DNA from: Opitutaceae bacterium
GTDB lineage: Bacteria > Verrucomicrobiota > Verrucomicrobiia > Opitutales > Opitutaceae
Length of the DNA: 64,000 nucleotides
Assembly (NCBI GenBank): GCA_028691845.1
Contig: JAQUYL010000001.1
Coordinates: forward strand, 1 to 64,000
Direction: 5' to 3'
Below are positions 35,262 through 43,124 of the stretch, in pieces. A program made the translations under genes and the position numbers. Positions within the stretch are counted from its first letter, which is position 1. Each line of letters opens with the position of its first letter. The notes beneath the pieces were generated by a model that saw nothing but the letters and a program-made list of their open reading frames with translations, was not told the origin of the DNA and searched no databases.

Positions 35262-35766
35262 GGATGCCATCCTGTGCGTAGTAGCCTGAGTAAGAGAGCG
35301 TGTGCGTCCGGCCATCGATTCCCGTCCACTGGACATTCAGGATGATCTCCTTCATGCCGATCTGGCCGGAGACATCGTTGATCGTGCGCGTGATCGTGAA
35401 GCGGGCGACCATGGCCGCCGCCACCGCATCGCCTGCGGTGAAGGAACTGTCGAGCGTCACGTTGCCCGCGACGCCGTTGTTCGTGGCCTGCAGGGCCGTG
35501 ATCGAACTGGCGCCCGGATTGCTGGCGTCCCACGGCAGAAGGCGCAGATCCTCCATCACGCTTTGCATCAACTGTGCGGCAATGGTGGTGTTGCGCGCCG
35601 TATCTATCATTTGAAACCCGCTGTTGAGCGTCGTGACCGAGGTCGCAATGGCCAGAGCCATGACAAACGTCGCCATCGTCACCTCCAAGATGGTGAAACC
35701 GCGCTTGGTGCGGTTCCGTCGGAAGCGGGCCGGACAAGGGGCGGGTACGGGCGGGGATGAATGCAT
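35242..35766 (-). CDS. PilV-like pseudopilin, copy B, first gene of the operon
   Basis: 174 residues from the ATG at 35766. Prepilin motif TKRGFTILEVTMATFVMAL, then a hydrophobic helix and a beta-rich end (GGYYAQDGIHDFYIN-like). It opens the six-gene minus-strand operon. The alternative Met at 35850 would add a polar N-terminus that does not look like a prepilin leader. Confidence 0.8.
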   Translation of the reverse strand: MHSSPPVPAPCPARFRRNRTKRGFTILEVTMATFVMALAIATSVTTLNSGFQMIDTARNTTIAAQLMQSVMEDLRLLPWDASNPGASSITALQATNNGVAGNVTLDSSFTAGDAVAAAMVARFTITRTINDVSGQIGMKEIILNVQWTGIDGRTHTLSYSGYYAQDGIHDFYIN

Positions 35767-35975
35767 GACAGGGTGCGCAGTGTAGGCCTGAAACGGCGCT
35801 CTTAGAAGGGCTGGTTGATAACTGGATTCGCCTCTAGCCTGATTGCCCATGTTTCCCCATCATGATAGTGCCATAAGGGGTAAATTACCAGAGCCTTTCG
35901 GCTCCGGTGTCTCGGTTGAATCTCAAGGTATGAATCCAGGGGAAATTGAGGCAGGGCCACCTTGGTCGGCTTCGT

Positions 35976-36674
35976 TCAGGGCGGGGATCTGGGCGGTCTT
36001 TTCATCCCCGCTTGGGATTCAGCATAGAGCGCGGCTGCCTGGGCTCGGCGAGTGATCTGCAGCTTTTCAAAAACCGTGCTCAGGTAGTTCTTGATGGTCT
36101 TGTCGCTCAGCCTCATCTGCCCGCCGATCTGCTTGTTGGTCTTGCCCTCGGCCACGAGGGCCAGCACGCGGCGCTCCTGCGGGGAAAGCTCGGAAAAGAT
36201 GCCGGGTTCACTGCCCGGCAAGCCGTGGCGGATCAGGTTGAGCACGGATGAGGTCACCGCGGGATCGAGAAAGAATCTGCCGGCCGCCACATCGATGATG
36301 GCTCGATAGAGAGACGGCACGTCAATCTCCTTCAGCAAATAGCCGTGGAACCCGCTGCTCATTGCCGCATGAATCAGCCTTTCATCGCTCACTTCGGTCA
36401 GCCCCAGCAGCCGGGTTTCGGGCCTCCGAGCCAGGATCTGGCGGCCCGCTTCGACGCCCGACCCGTCCGGCAGGCGCAGATCAAGCACAACCACGTCGGG
36501 CCGGAGACGCTCCGCCCGGGCGATCGTGGAGGCGACCGAGTCGGCCTCGCCGACAACCTGCAGTCGCGGAGCCTGGTTCCAGGCGGAAAGAATTGCCTTC
36601 AGGCCGGCCCTGATGATCGGGCTGTCGTCGGCAATCAGAATCTTGATGCTGGGGCTGGAAGCGACGGGACTCAC
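35976..36674 (-). CDS. NarL/LuxR-type response regulator
   Basis: 232 residues. Receiver domain (KILIADDSPIIRAGL; phosphorylation site in VVVLDLRLPDGSG near residue 65; T-loop and switch region GLTEVSDERLIHAAMSSGFHGYLLKEI) and a C-terminal LuxR helix-turn-helix (LSPQERRVLALVAEGKTNKQIGGQMRLSDKTIKNYLSTVFEKL). No histidine kinase sits next to it. It lies upstream of the pseudopilin operon on the same strand, with its stop 210 bases before the PilV-like start, so it may regulate it; this is inference. Confidence 0.87.
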   Translation of the reverse strand: MSPVASSPSIKILIADDSPIIRAGLKAILSAWNQAPRLQVVGEADSVASTIARAERLRPDVVVLDLRLPDGSGVEAGRQILARRPETRLLGLTEVSDERLIHAAMSSGFHGYLLKEIDVPSLYRAIIDVAAGRFFLDPAVTSSVLNLIRHGLPGSEPGIFSELSPQERRVLALVAEGKTNKQIGGQMRLSDKTIKNYLSTVFEKLQITRRAQAAALYAESQAGMKRPPRSPP

Positions 36675-37096
36675 GACGGCGAACTACCAGTTGGGGGAAA
36701 TGCAGGATGACGCGAGTCCCTTTTTTCGGTGCCGCTTCCGCTCGCCACAACGGCAGGCAACAATCGCTCGTCTGTATCGCTAATCTTATACCAACCGCCC
36801 GTAGGATTTGGACTTTGGCGCGGTAGCGCCGGTAGGGACGGACCGCCGGGCCGTCCGTGAATGGGACTGCGGCGCGCCCAGCGGTCGCGCCCTACCCGTG
36901 AACACTCGCGGGATAAGTCTAATAGCTAGGGGACGTTGGTATCAGGAAGGCGGTCCGAAGATCCCGGCAAGTAAAGCTAATGGATATTCACCGCCCAGCT
37001 CCGGCCCAGCAGGAGATTATCCGTTTGCCTGGTATCTTTTTTCTCCGTAGGAAAAACCCTGTCGGTTAACCCCAACCCCAAAACGGAGGTTCAGTC
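36675..37096. other. Intergenic region with hairpin repeat
   Basis: About 420 bases without a gene. It should hold the promoters of the regulator (minus) and the ACT protein (plus). The middle is occupied by a GC-rich hairpin repeat (see separate entry). Confidence 0.5.
36820..36905. repeat. GC-rich intergenic hairpin repeat
   Basis: Contains two imperfect stem-loops in a row: ACGGAC...GTCCGT around GCCGGG, and GGCGCG...CGCGCC around CCAGCGGT, with GGTAGGGACGG and CGCCCTACCC at the two edges. I recall similar dispersed elements in Opitutus-like genomes, though it occurs only once here, so the repeat status is inferred. Confidence 0.4.
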
Positions 37097-37525
37097 ATGG
37101 CTCTCAAAGTTACTAAAGCACTCGCTTGGGTTGCCCAAATTGATGATCGCCCCGGGGCGCTCGCCTCGTGTCTGGGCGCACTGGCCGCCGCCGGTGCCAA
37201 CCTGCAATGCGTCATCGGGCGCCGGCAGCCCAACAAACCCGGCACCGGCGTGGTTTTCGTGGCCCCCTTGAAGGGCCGGAAGGTGCAAAAGGCGGCGATT
37301 GGCGCCGGTTTTCATGCCACCGCCCACGTGGCCACGCTGCACATCGAAGGTAACGACAAGCCTGGCCTCGGGGCAGAAATCGCGCGAGTTGTGGGTGCCG
37401 CCGGCGTCAACATGCGCGGCCTGTCCGCCGCCACGATCGGCCGGAAATTCGTCACCTATCTCAGCTTTGACAGCCCGGCTGACGCCACCAAGGCGGCGGC
37501 CGCGATCCGCCGCGCACGCCTTTAA
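37097..37525 (+). CDS. Tandem ACT-domain protein
   Basis: 142 residues with a strong GGAGG site. Two ACT domains: residues about 8-70 (WVAQIDDRPGALASCLGALAAAGANL) and 78-140 (ATLHIEGNDKPGLGAEIARVVGAAGVNM). ACT domains bind amino acids or other small ligands. Without a catalytic partner in the same chain it is probably a regulatory sensor. It stands alone between unrelated genes. Composition fits the chromosome. Confidence 0.85.
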   Translation: MALKVTKALAWVAQIDDRPGALASCLGALAAAGANLQCVIGRRQPNKPGTGVVFVAPLKGRKVQKAAIGAGFHATAHVATLHIEGNDKPGLGAEIARVVGAAGVNMRGLSAATIGRKFVTYLSFDSPADATKAAAAIRRARL

Positions 37526-37555
37526 GGCCGGTCCGGCGGTTCGGTGAGACCGACT

Positions 37556-37830
37556 CTATTCCCGACCGGGAGCCTTCGCTCCCGCGTGGGTGGAGTGCCG
37601 GCGCATCAATTCGTCCAGCGCCGGTACGCGCCGCATGGCCTCGGTTTGGATCTCCTTCAACCGCGCCTCGGTGTGGCCCTCAAAACGCAGAGTGATGAGC
37701 GGCTCCGTGACTGAAGCACGGGCCAGCAGCCAGCCGTCGGCAAAAAGCGACGCGAACGCCGTCCACATAGCTGATCTGCTGGCCCGCATAGGCGACGAGG
37801 AACTGCGGCCGCCCCCGGATGAACGGCCCC
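37556..37830 (-). pseudogene. Remnant of phosphomannomutase/phosphoglucomutase C-terminus
   Basis: The C-terminal phosphate-binding region of an alpha-D-phosphohexomutase is recognisable: DGWLLARASVTEPLITLRFEG, followed by a helical tail. Upstream, in another frame, is QQISYVDGVRVAF, which should run straight into it; a fifth T in a T run near 37744 breaks the frame. The catalytic Ser loop and the other three domains are absent, so this is a truncated and frameshifted leftover. Confidence 0.65.
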
Positions 37831-37878
37831 ACCTAACGGGCTGGCCAGACGTAGGATTATTCCATTATCCTGCCCGCA

Positions 37879-38634
37879 ATGGACAAGATCCTCGCAAAGG
37901 CGCTCGGCCAGGATGTGGCCCAGCTGGCAGCGGAGGAGAAGCAACGCCTGCTCTCCCGCCTGCTGGCGCGCCTCGCCCACGAAATCCGCAACCCCCTCAG
38001 CTCGCTCGACATTCATGTGCAGCTGCTGGAGGAGGATCTCGGGGAGCTGGCACCCCCAGTCCGGGAGAAACTTTCCGCCCGAATCGAAGTGATCCATGGC
38101 GAGCTGCACCGCTTGGAAAACATCGTCCGGCAGTTCCTCAGCCTGGCCGGTCCGTCGTCGGTCAATCTGCAGCCGGTCGAAATGGGCCGTGTGGCCGGCC
38201 ATGTCTGCGAGTTGCTGCGCCCGGAGGCGGCTGCACGCGGCATCGAAATATCCCTGCATGTTCCGGCCACCCTGCCGCCCCTCACCGCCGACCCCGTCCA
38301 GGTCACACAGGCCCTGGTGAATCTCGTGATCAACGCCATTCAGGCCATCGAAAACACCGGCCGCATTGAGGTGCGCGTCACCGCCGACCACAAACAAAAC
38401 CGGCTCATGGTGGATGTCCATGACTCCGGACCCGGGGTGCCGGCTGGAAAGCAGGCGACGATTTTTGAACCCTTCTTCACCACCAGGACCGAAGGCGGCG
38501 GCCTCGGGTTGTGGATTGTCCAGCAAATCGCCACCGCCCACGGCGGCTCCGTCGGCGTGGCCAACGCGCCGACGGGCGGAGCGGTCTTCACCCTGCAACT
38601 GCCGCTGCAGCCCACCCCGAACTTCCATGCATAA
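37879..38634 (+). CDS. NtrB-like sensor histidine kinase without sensor domain
   Basis: 251 residues, soluble. HisKA region with the phospho-acceptor His in LARLAHEIRNPLSSLD (about residue 34), then HATPase_c with N box LVNLVINAIQAIE, G1 VDVHDSGPGVP, F box EPFFTTR and G2 GGGLGLWIVQQIA. There is no PAS, GAF or membrane sensor, so it probably receives its signal from a partner protein. Its 3' end overlaps the NtrC-like gene by eight bases: a cognate two-component pair. Confidence 0.88.
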   Translation: MDKILAKALGQDVAQLAAEEKQRLLSRLLARLAHEIRNPLSSLDIHVQLLEEDLGELAPPVREKLSARIEVIHGELHRLENIVRQFLSLAGPSSVNLQPVEMGRVAGHVCELLRPEAAARGIEISLHVPATLPPLTADPVQVTQALVNLVINAIQAIENTGRIEVRVTADHKQNRLMVDVHDSGPGVPAGKQATIFEPFFTTRTEGGGLGLWIVQQIATAHGGSVGVANAPTGGAVFTLQLPLQPTPNFHA

Positions 38635-39991
38635 GCCCAATATCAGCATCCTCGTGGTCGACGATGAGCACGGACTTTGCACCGGCGTGCAGGAGGCGCT
38701 TCGGCGCGAAGGCTACCAGGTCGACGCCGCCAGCGATGCGCCATCCGCCCTCAAACTCCTTGGCACCCGCCTGTACAATCTTGTGCTCACCGATGTGCGC
38801 ATGCCCGGCTTGAGTGGGCTCCAGCTGCTCAAGCAGGCACGGCAGCAAAGCCGCGACACCCTGTTTATTCTGATGACGGCATTTGGCACGGTGGAGAGCG
38901 CGGTGGAGGCGATGAAGGAAGGTGCCCACGACTATCTCACCAAACCGCTCGACATGAAGCGTCTGCGGGCGGTTGTGCTGAAGGCACTGGAGTTCCAGGC
39001 CGTCGTCTCGGAAAATAACGAACTGCGCCAGCGCCTCCAGAAACGTTCCGAGCCAAGCCTGCTGATTGGCGAGAGCGCGGCCATCCGCAACGTCGTCCGC
39101 CTGGCCGAGGATATCGCGCCCAGCGATGTGACGGTCCTGATCGAGGGCGAAAGCGGCACGGGCAAGGAACTCATCGCCCGCTCGATCCACCAGCACAGCC
39201 CGAGGGCGGACAAACCGTTCATCTTTGTGAATTGTGCCGCGCTCCCGGAGCAGCTGGTCGAGGCCGAGTTGTTCGGCCACCGGAGGGGAGCGTTCACCGG
39301 CGCGCTGGCGGACAAGCCCGGCCGTTTTCAGCTCGCCGATGGCGGCACGCTCTTTCTGGACGAAATCAGCGACCTGCCCGCGAAGGGCCAGGGCGACCTG
39401 CTGCGTGTGCTGGAGGACGGCGCGTTCCGCGTGGTGGGGGGCACCGAATTGGTTCGGGTCAATGTGCGGATTCTGGCCGCAACGAATAAAAATCTGCAGA
39501 AGGAGGTCGCCGCCGGACGTTTTCGCGAAGACCTGCTCTACCGCCTGCAAATCGTTCCGATCACTATTCCGCCGCTGCGTGACCGCGCCGAGGACATCCC
39601 GCTCCTGATCGAAACCTTCCTTGATCATTTCGCCGCCAAGCACAAGCGCCGCAGCAAGAACATGTCAGCGGAGACCCTGCAACTGTGCCAGCGGTTCCCG
39701 TGGCCCGGCAACGTACGGCAGCTGCGCAACGTCATCGAGCGGATCGTGCTGACCTGTCGCCATGCGACCATCGAAACCGGCGATCTGCCGGATTTTATGC
39801 AGGTCCACGATCACCATGCGCCTGCCTTCACCATCCGCCCCGACATGACGCTGGCGGAAGCGGAAAAGCTATTGATTCGTCAAACCCTGACGCATGTGAC
39901 CTCCAACCGCGAGGAAGCGGCCCGGCTCCTCGGCATCAGCCGGCGATCCCTGCAGTACAAACTCAAGCAGTACGGCTTGCTGGAATCCTGA
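38627..39991 (+). CDS. NtrC-family sigma-54 response regulator
   Basis: 454 residues from the ATG at 38627. Receiver (ILVVDDEHGLCTG; phospho-Asp in VLTDVRMPG about residue 58; MTAFGTVESAVEAMKEGAHDYLTKPL), then an AAA+ domain with Walker A EGESGTGKE, the sigma-54 contact loop GAFTGA and Walker B TLFLDEISDLP, and a Fis-type helix-turn-helix (NREEAARLLGISRRSLQYKLKQYG). All activator motifs are intact. The longer open frame upstream is ignored because it duplicates the kinase end. A consensus sigma-54 promoter lies 150 bases after its stop, in front of the next operon, and is its likely target. Confidence 0.92.
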   Translation: MHKPNISILVVDDEHGLCTGVQEALRREGYQVDAASDAPSALKLLGTRLYNLVLTDVRMPGLSGLQLLKQARQQSRDTLFILMTAFGTVESAVEAMKEGAHDYLTKPLDMKRLRAVVLKALEFQAVVSENNELRQRLQKRSEPSLLIGESAAIRNVVRLAEDIAPSDVTVLIEGESGTGKELIARSIHQHSPRADKPFIFVNCAALPEQLVEAELFGHRRGAFTGALADKPGRFQLADGGTLFLDEISDLPAKGQGDLLRVLEDGAFRVVGGTELVRVNVRILAATNKNLQKEVAAGRFREDLLYRLQIVPITIPPLRDRAEDIPLLIETFLDHFAAKHKRRSKNMSAETLQLCQRFPWPGNVRQLRNVIERIVLTCRHATIETGDLPDFMQVHDHHAPAFTIRPDMTLAEAEKLLIRQTLTHVTSNREEAARLLGISRRSLQYKLKQYGLLES

Positions 39992-40140
39992 CTACAACAT
40001 AGGGCTGAAACCGCCGTTTGCCCGTGATATCCGCCGCCCCGATACACTCACCTCGGATCGGCGGGGCCTCATCAAGGCCGGCCTCCGGTGTCAGCTATCC
40101 GCCGGGCTTCCTGGCATATATTGCATGACCAGCCGCATAA

Positions 40141-40156
40141 TGGTGCAAAAGTTGCA
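40141..40156 (+). promoter_or_regulatory. Sigma-54 (-24/-12) promoter
   Basis: TGGTGC-AAAAG-TTGCA matches TGGYRC-N5-TTGCW, with GG and GC exactly 10 bases apart. It lies about 145 bases before the zinc-ribbon gene and just after the NtrC-like gene. The same bases are also a perfect palindrome (GGTGCAA-AAG-TTGCACC, 40142-40158), so a binding site for another protein is a possible alternative. Confidence 0.65.
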
Positions 40157-40285
40157 CCGCTTGGGACGATCGGATTGTTCTGCCATGCCGGGTTCCACCA
40201 TTATAAATATTCTAATCTGCTGATAGATGCCAGGTTATTGGTGAGCCGCCCGGAGCGGCACGGCCTTTGCATAAGGCATGTCAGA

Positions 40286-40669
40286 ATGAAATCCATCACT
40301 GAAAACTTGCTGGCGCTTCAGAAGCTCATCAAACAAGGCAGCCCCGTCACTGCTGAGCAGCAGGCCATGATTCAGCAACTGCGCCAAGAGGTGCCGGAAC
40401 CGATTCTGGCCCATTTTGACCGGGCGCTGAGCCGCGGCAAAAACGGAGTCGCCCTGGTGCGCAACGGCGTTTGCTGCGAATGCCACATGCGGGTTCCGAC
40501 CAGCACGGTCGCGAGCCTGTCCAGCCCGCGGGACATCTATTTGTGCGATACTTGCGGCTGCTATCTGCAGCTGGCTCCGGACGAACAGTCCATTGAATTC
40601 GAGCCCCTGGTCGTGACCGCTCCCCCGGCCCGCAAGGCACGCAAGAAGCGCGCGAAGGCTGCGGTCTGA
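40286..40669 (+). CDS. C4 zinc-ribbon protein
   Basis: 127 residues from the ATG at 40286 (the longer frame from 40088 would place the sigma-54 promoter inside the gene). A helical N-terminal half (NLLALQKLIKQGSPVTAEQQAMIQQL) is followed by a zinc ribbon with CCECHMRVP and LCDTCGCYL, and a basic tail (PARKARKKRAKA). It resembles the C-terminal C4 ribbon of the CT398/zf-RING_7 family but with a short coiled-coil. Function unknown; probably DNA, RNA or protein binding. First gene behind the sigma-54 promoter. Confidence 0.75.
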   Translation: MKSITENLLALQKLIKQGSPVTAEQQAMIQQLRQEVPEPILAHFDRALSRGKNGVALVRNGVCCECHMRVPTSTVASLSSPRDIYLCDTCGCYLQLAPDEQSIEFEPLVVTAPPARKARKKRAKAAV

Positions 40670-40696
40670 AGCGGCGGCTTCCCCGCGAAAGCGCCG

Positions 40697-41206
40697 ATGA
40701 CCCTGGCGGATTTCACCCAAACCGGCCTGATTGTTCCGCATCTGCAGGGCCGGGACGCGACAAGCGTGATCCACGAACTCAGCCTCGTGCTGCAGCGCAC
40801 TGGCATCGTGCCGGACATGCTGCCGTTCTATCACGCCGCACTGACTCGCGAATTCCTGCTCAGCACGGATTTCGAGTCCGGGATCGCCTACCCGCATGCC
40901 CGCCTGCCGGGGATTAAATCGCTGGCTTTCGCGTTTGGCCACAGCGACGAACCCTTTGCCTGGAGTCCGCGTTTCATTCATCCGGTCCGGCTGGTGTTTC
41001 TGCTCGCTGTCCCCGCGACTGACTCGACGAACTATCTTCCCCTCCTTTCCGGTCTGGCCCGCTTGTCCGCCGACAACCGGCTGCTGGAAGCGCTCCGGGA
41101 AACCCACGACGCCGCCCGCATCTGCGGGATTTTCTCCCAAGTCAGCCTGCGCGCCAGCCTGCCGGCGGAACCGGCGGCACAGGGTGCTCCTCATCCGTCC
41201 CGTTGA
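40697..41206 (+). CDS. PTS EIIA (PtsN-like) domain protein
   Basis: 169 residues. The phospho-acceptor region of fructose/nitrogen-type EIIA is clear: STDFESGIAYPHARLPGIKS (His in YPHAR, about residue 74), with helices and strands before and after (LVFLLAVPATDSTNYLPLLSGLARL). There are no EIIB or EIIC sugar permease domains near, so it probably regulates the neighbouring SulP transporter. Its stop overlaps a possible TTG start of that gene. EIIA-like proteins next to anion and cation transporters are known in other bacteria. Confidence 0.82.
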   Translation: MTLADFTQTGLIVPHLQGRDATSVIHELSLVLQRTGIVPDMLPFYHAALTREFLLSTDFESGIAYPHARLPGIKSLAFAFGHSDEPFAWSPRFIHPVRLVFLLAVPATDSTNYLPLLSGLARLSADNRLLEALRETHDAARICGIFSQVSLRASLPAEPAAQGAPHPSR

Positions 41207-41220
41207 TTTTCACCGTAAAC

Positions 41221-43056
41221 ATGTTGGCAATTTCATTTCGACCCAAACTGTTCGACACCCTCAAGGGCTACACCAGCCAGGATTTCGTGTCGGATCTCAT
41301 CGCCGGCATCACGGTCGGGATCGTGGCGCTGCCGCTGGCCATGGCCTTCGCCATCGCCTCGGGCGTCAAACCGGAAGCCGGCATTTTCACGGCCGTCATC
41401 GCAGGCTTCATCATCTCGGCCCTCGGCGGCACCCGCGTGAACATCGGCGGACCGACTGGCGCGTTCATCGTCATCCTCTACGGCATCGGGGTAAAATACG
41501 GCCTCGACAACCTGGCCATCTGCACGGTCATGGCCGGAGTGCTGCTGCTCATCATGGGGATAGCCCGACTGGGGACCATGATCAAATATATCCCTTACCC
41601 TGTGACGATGGGCTTCACCAGCGGCATCGCCGTCCTGATCTTCACCACGCAGATCAAGGATTTCTTCGGTCTGACGGTCGCCCAGGTGCCCTCCGAGTTC
41701 ATCGAAAAGATGAAGGTGCTCGGCGAGAATTTCGGTACGCTGCATCTGCCGGCGTTCCTGCTGGCGGGGTTCTCGCTGGCGATCATCCTGCTCTGGCCGA
41801 AAAACTGGCAGCGGTGGGTGCCGGGCTCGATCGTCGCGCTCCTCCTGGGGACGGCGGCCGTCGTTCTTCTGCACCTGCCGGTCGAGACCATCGGCAGCCG
41901 CTTCGGCGGCATTCCGCAGGGCCTGCCCCGGCCGCATCTGCCGGCACTTTCCTGGGCCGCGATCCAACCGCTCTTCTCCCCCGCCCTCACCATCGCCATC
42001 CTGGCCGCGATCGAATCGCTGCTGTGCGCCGTGGTGGCTGACGGCATGGTCGATGACCGGCATGACTCCAACCAGGAACTCATGGCCCAGGGCCTGGCGA
42101 ACATCGTCAGCCCGTTCTTCGGCGGCATCGCAGCCACCGGCGCCATCGCCCGCACCGCAACCAGCGTCAAAAGCGGCGCCCGCACTCCTGTGGCGGGCAT
42201 CATCCACGCCGTGACTCTGCTGGCCATCCTTCTGGCCGCCGCCCCGCTGGCCAAATTCATCCCGCTGGCAACGCTCAGCGCAGTGCTCGTGAATGTCGCC
42301 CTGCACATGGGCGAATGGCACAATTTTTCCCGTCTGCCGAATTGGCCCCGCTGCGACACCGCGGTGTTTCTGACGGCGTTCCTTCTGACCGTGGTCATCG
42401 ACCTCACCATCGCGGTGGAAGTAGGCATGATGCTGGCGGCGATGCTGTTCATCAAGCGCCTGTCCGAAACCACGCAGATCATGTCCGTCGATGAAAGCAC
42501 CGAGACTGAAGGCTCGCATCACTCGCTCGTCGGCAAGGAGGTGCCGGAAGGCGTGATGGTTTACCGGATCTTCGGCGCGTTTTTCTTCGGCGCGGTGGAC
42601 AAGCTGGAAAGCATGCTCAAGCGGGAGAAGCGGGAGCCGGAGGTGCTCATCCTGCGCATGCGGAAGGTCATCGCCATGGACGCCACGGGTCTCAACGCAC
42701 TGGAGGACGTGTTCGCCCGACTCCACAAAAGAGGCAAACATCTCATTCTCAGCGCGCCCCATACGAACCCCCTGTTTGTGATGGAGAAGGCCGGTTTCCT
42801 CGATCGTATCGGCCGGGAAAATGTCTGCCCGGACATCAATGCCGCCCTGGCCCGCTCCCGCGAAATCCTGGGACTGCCCCCGTCGGCGCTTACCGACCCG
42901 CTGCAAGCCGAGAAAGAGCAGCTCGCCACGGTCCGTCGCGAACTGGCTAGCGCCTTGGAACGGGTGGACGGCGTGCTCAAGGCTCCGCCCGGTGGCACGC
43001 AACCGGGATTGCGCAATGCCCAACATCCCTCCAAGGTTGATCACAATGAAAACTGA
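41221..43056 (+). CDS. SulP-family anion transporter with STAS domain
   Basis: 611 residues from the ATG at 41221; a TTG at 41203 is an alternative start overlapping the EIIA stop. About 11-14 membrane helices (e.g. GITVGIVALPLAMAFAIASG, GGPTGAFIVIL, ALTIAILAAIESLLCAVVADGM) followed by a C-terminal STAS domain (about 470-570; VLILRMRKVIAMDATGLNALEDVF). SulP proteins carry sulfate, bicarbonate or other anions; BicA in cyanobacteria takes up bicarbonate. Specificity cannot be told from the sequence. It sits between a PTS-type regulator and a membrane redox complex. Confidence 0.9.
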   Translation: MLAISFRPKLFDTLKGYTSQDFVSDLIAGITVGIVALPLAMAFAIASGVKPEAGIFTAVIAGFIISALGGTRVNIGGPTGAFIVILYGIGVKYGLDNLAICTVMAGVLLLIMGIARLGTMIKYIPYPVTMGFTSGIAVLIFTTQIKDFFGLTVAQVPSEFIEKMKVLGENFGTLHLPAFLLAGFSLAIILLWPKNWQRWVPGSIVALLLGTAAVVLLHLPVETIGSRFGGIPQGLPRPHLPALSWAAIQPLFSPALTIAILAAIESLLCAVVADGMVDDRHDSNQELMAQGLANIVSPFFGGIAATGAIARTATSVKSGARTPVAGIIHAVTLLAILLAAAPLAKFIPLATLSAVLVNVALHMGEWHNFSRLPNWPRCDTAVFLTAFLLTVVIDLTIAVEVGMMLAAMLFIKRLSETTQIMSVDESTETEGSHHSLVGKEVPEGVMVYRIFGAFFFGAVDKLESMLKREKREPEVLILRMRKVIAMDATGLNALEDVFARLHKRGKHLILSAPHTNPLFVMEKAGFLDRIGRENVCPDINAALARSREILGLPPSALTDPLQAEKEQLATVRRELASALERVDGVLKAPPGGTQPGLRNAQHPSKVDHNEN

Positions 43057-43124
43057 TCCCTTGGCCAATTGCCGCCCGGCGGTGTGCTGCTAACCCGCCG
43101 GAATTGCATTAAGAGAAGCCGATC

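Noticed and set aside
40110-40130. A second sigma-54-like TGGCAT...TTGCA site
   Set aside because: The distance between GG and GC is 8 instead of 10, so it does not fit sigma-54 spacing.
41233-43068. Minus-strand 611-codon frame over the SulP gene
   Set aside because: Shadow of a membrane protein gene with His/Glu/Arg-rich text and no homology pattern.
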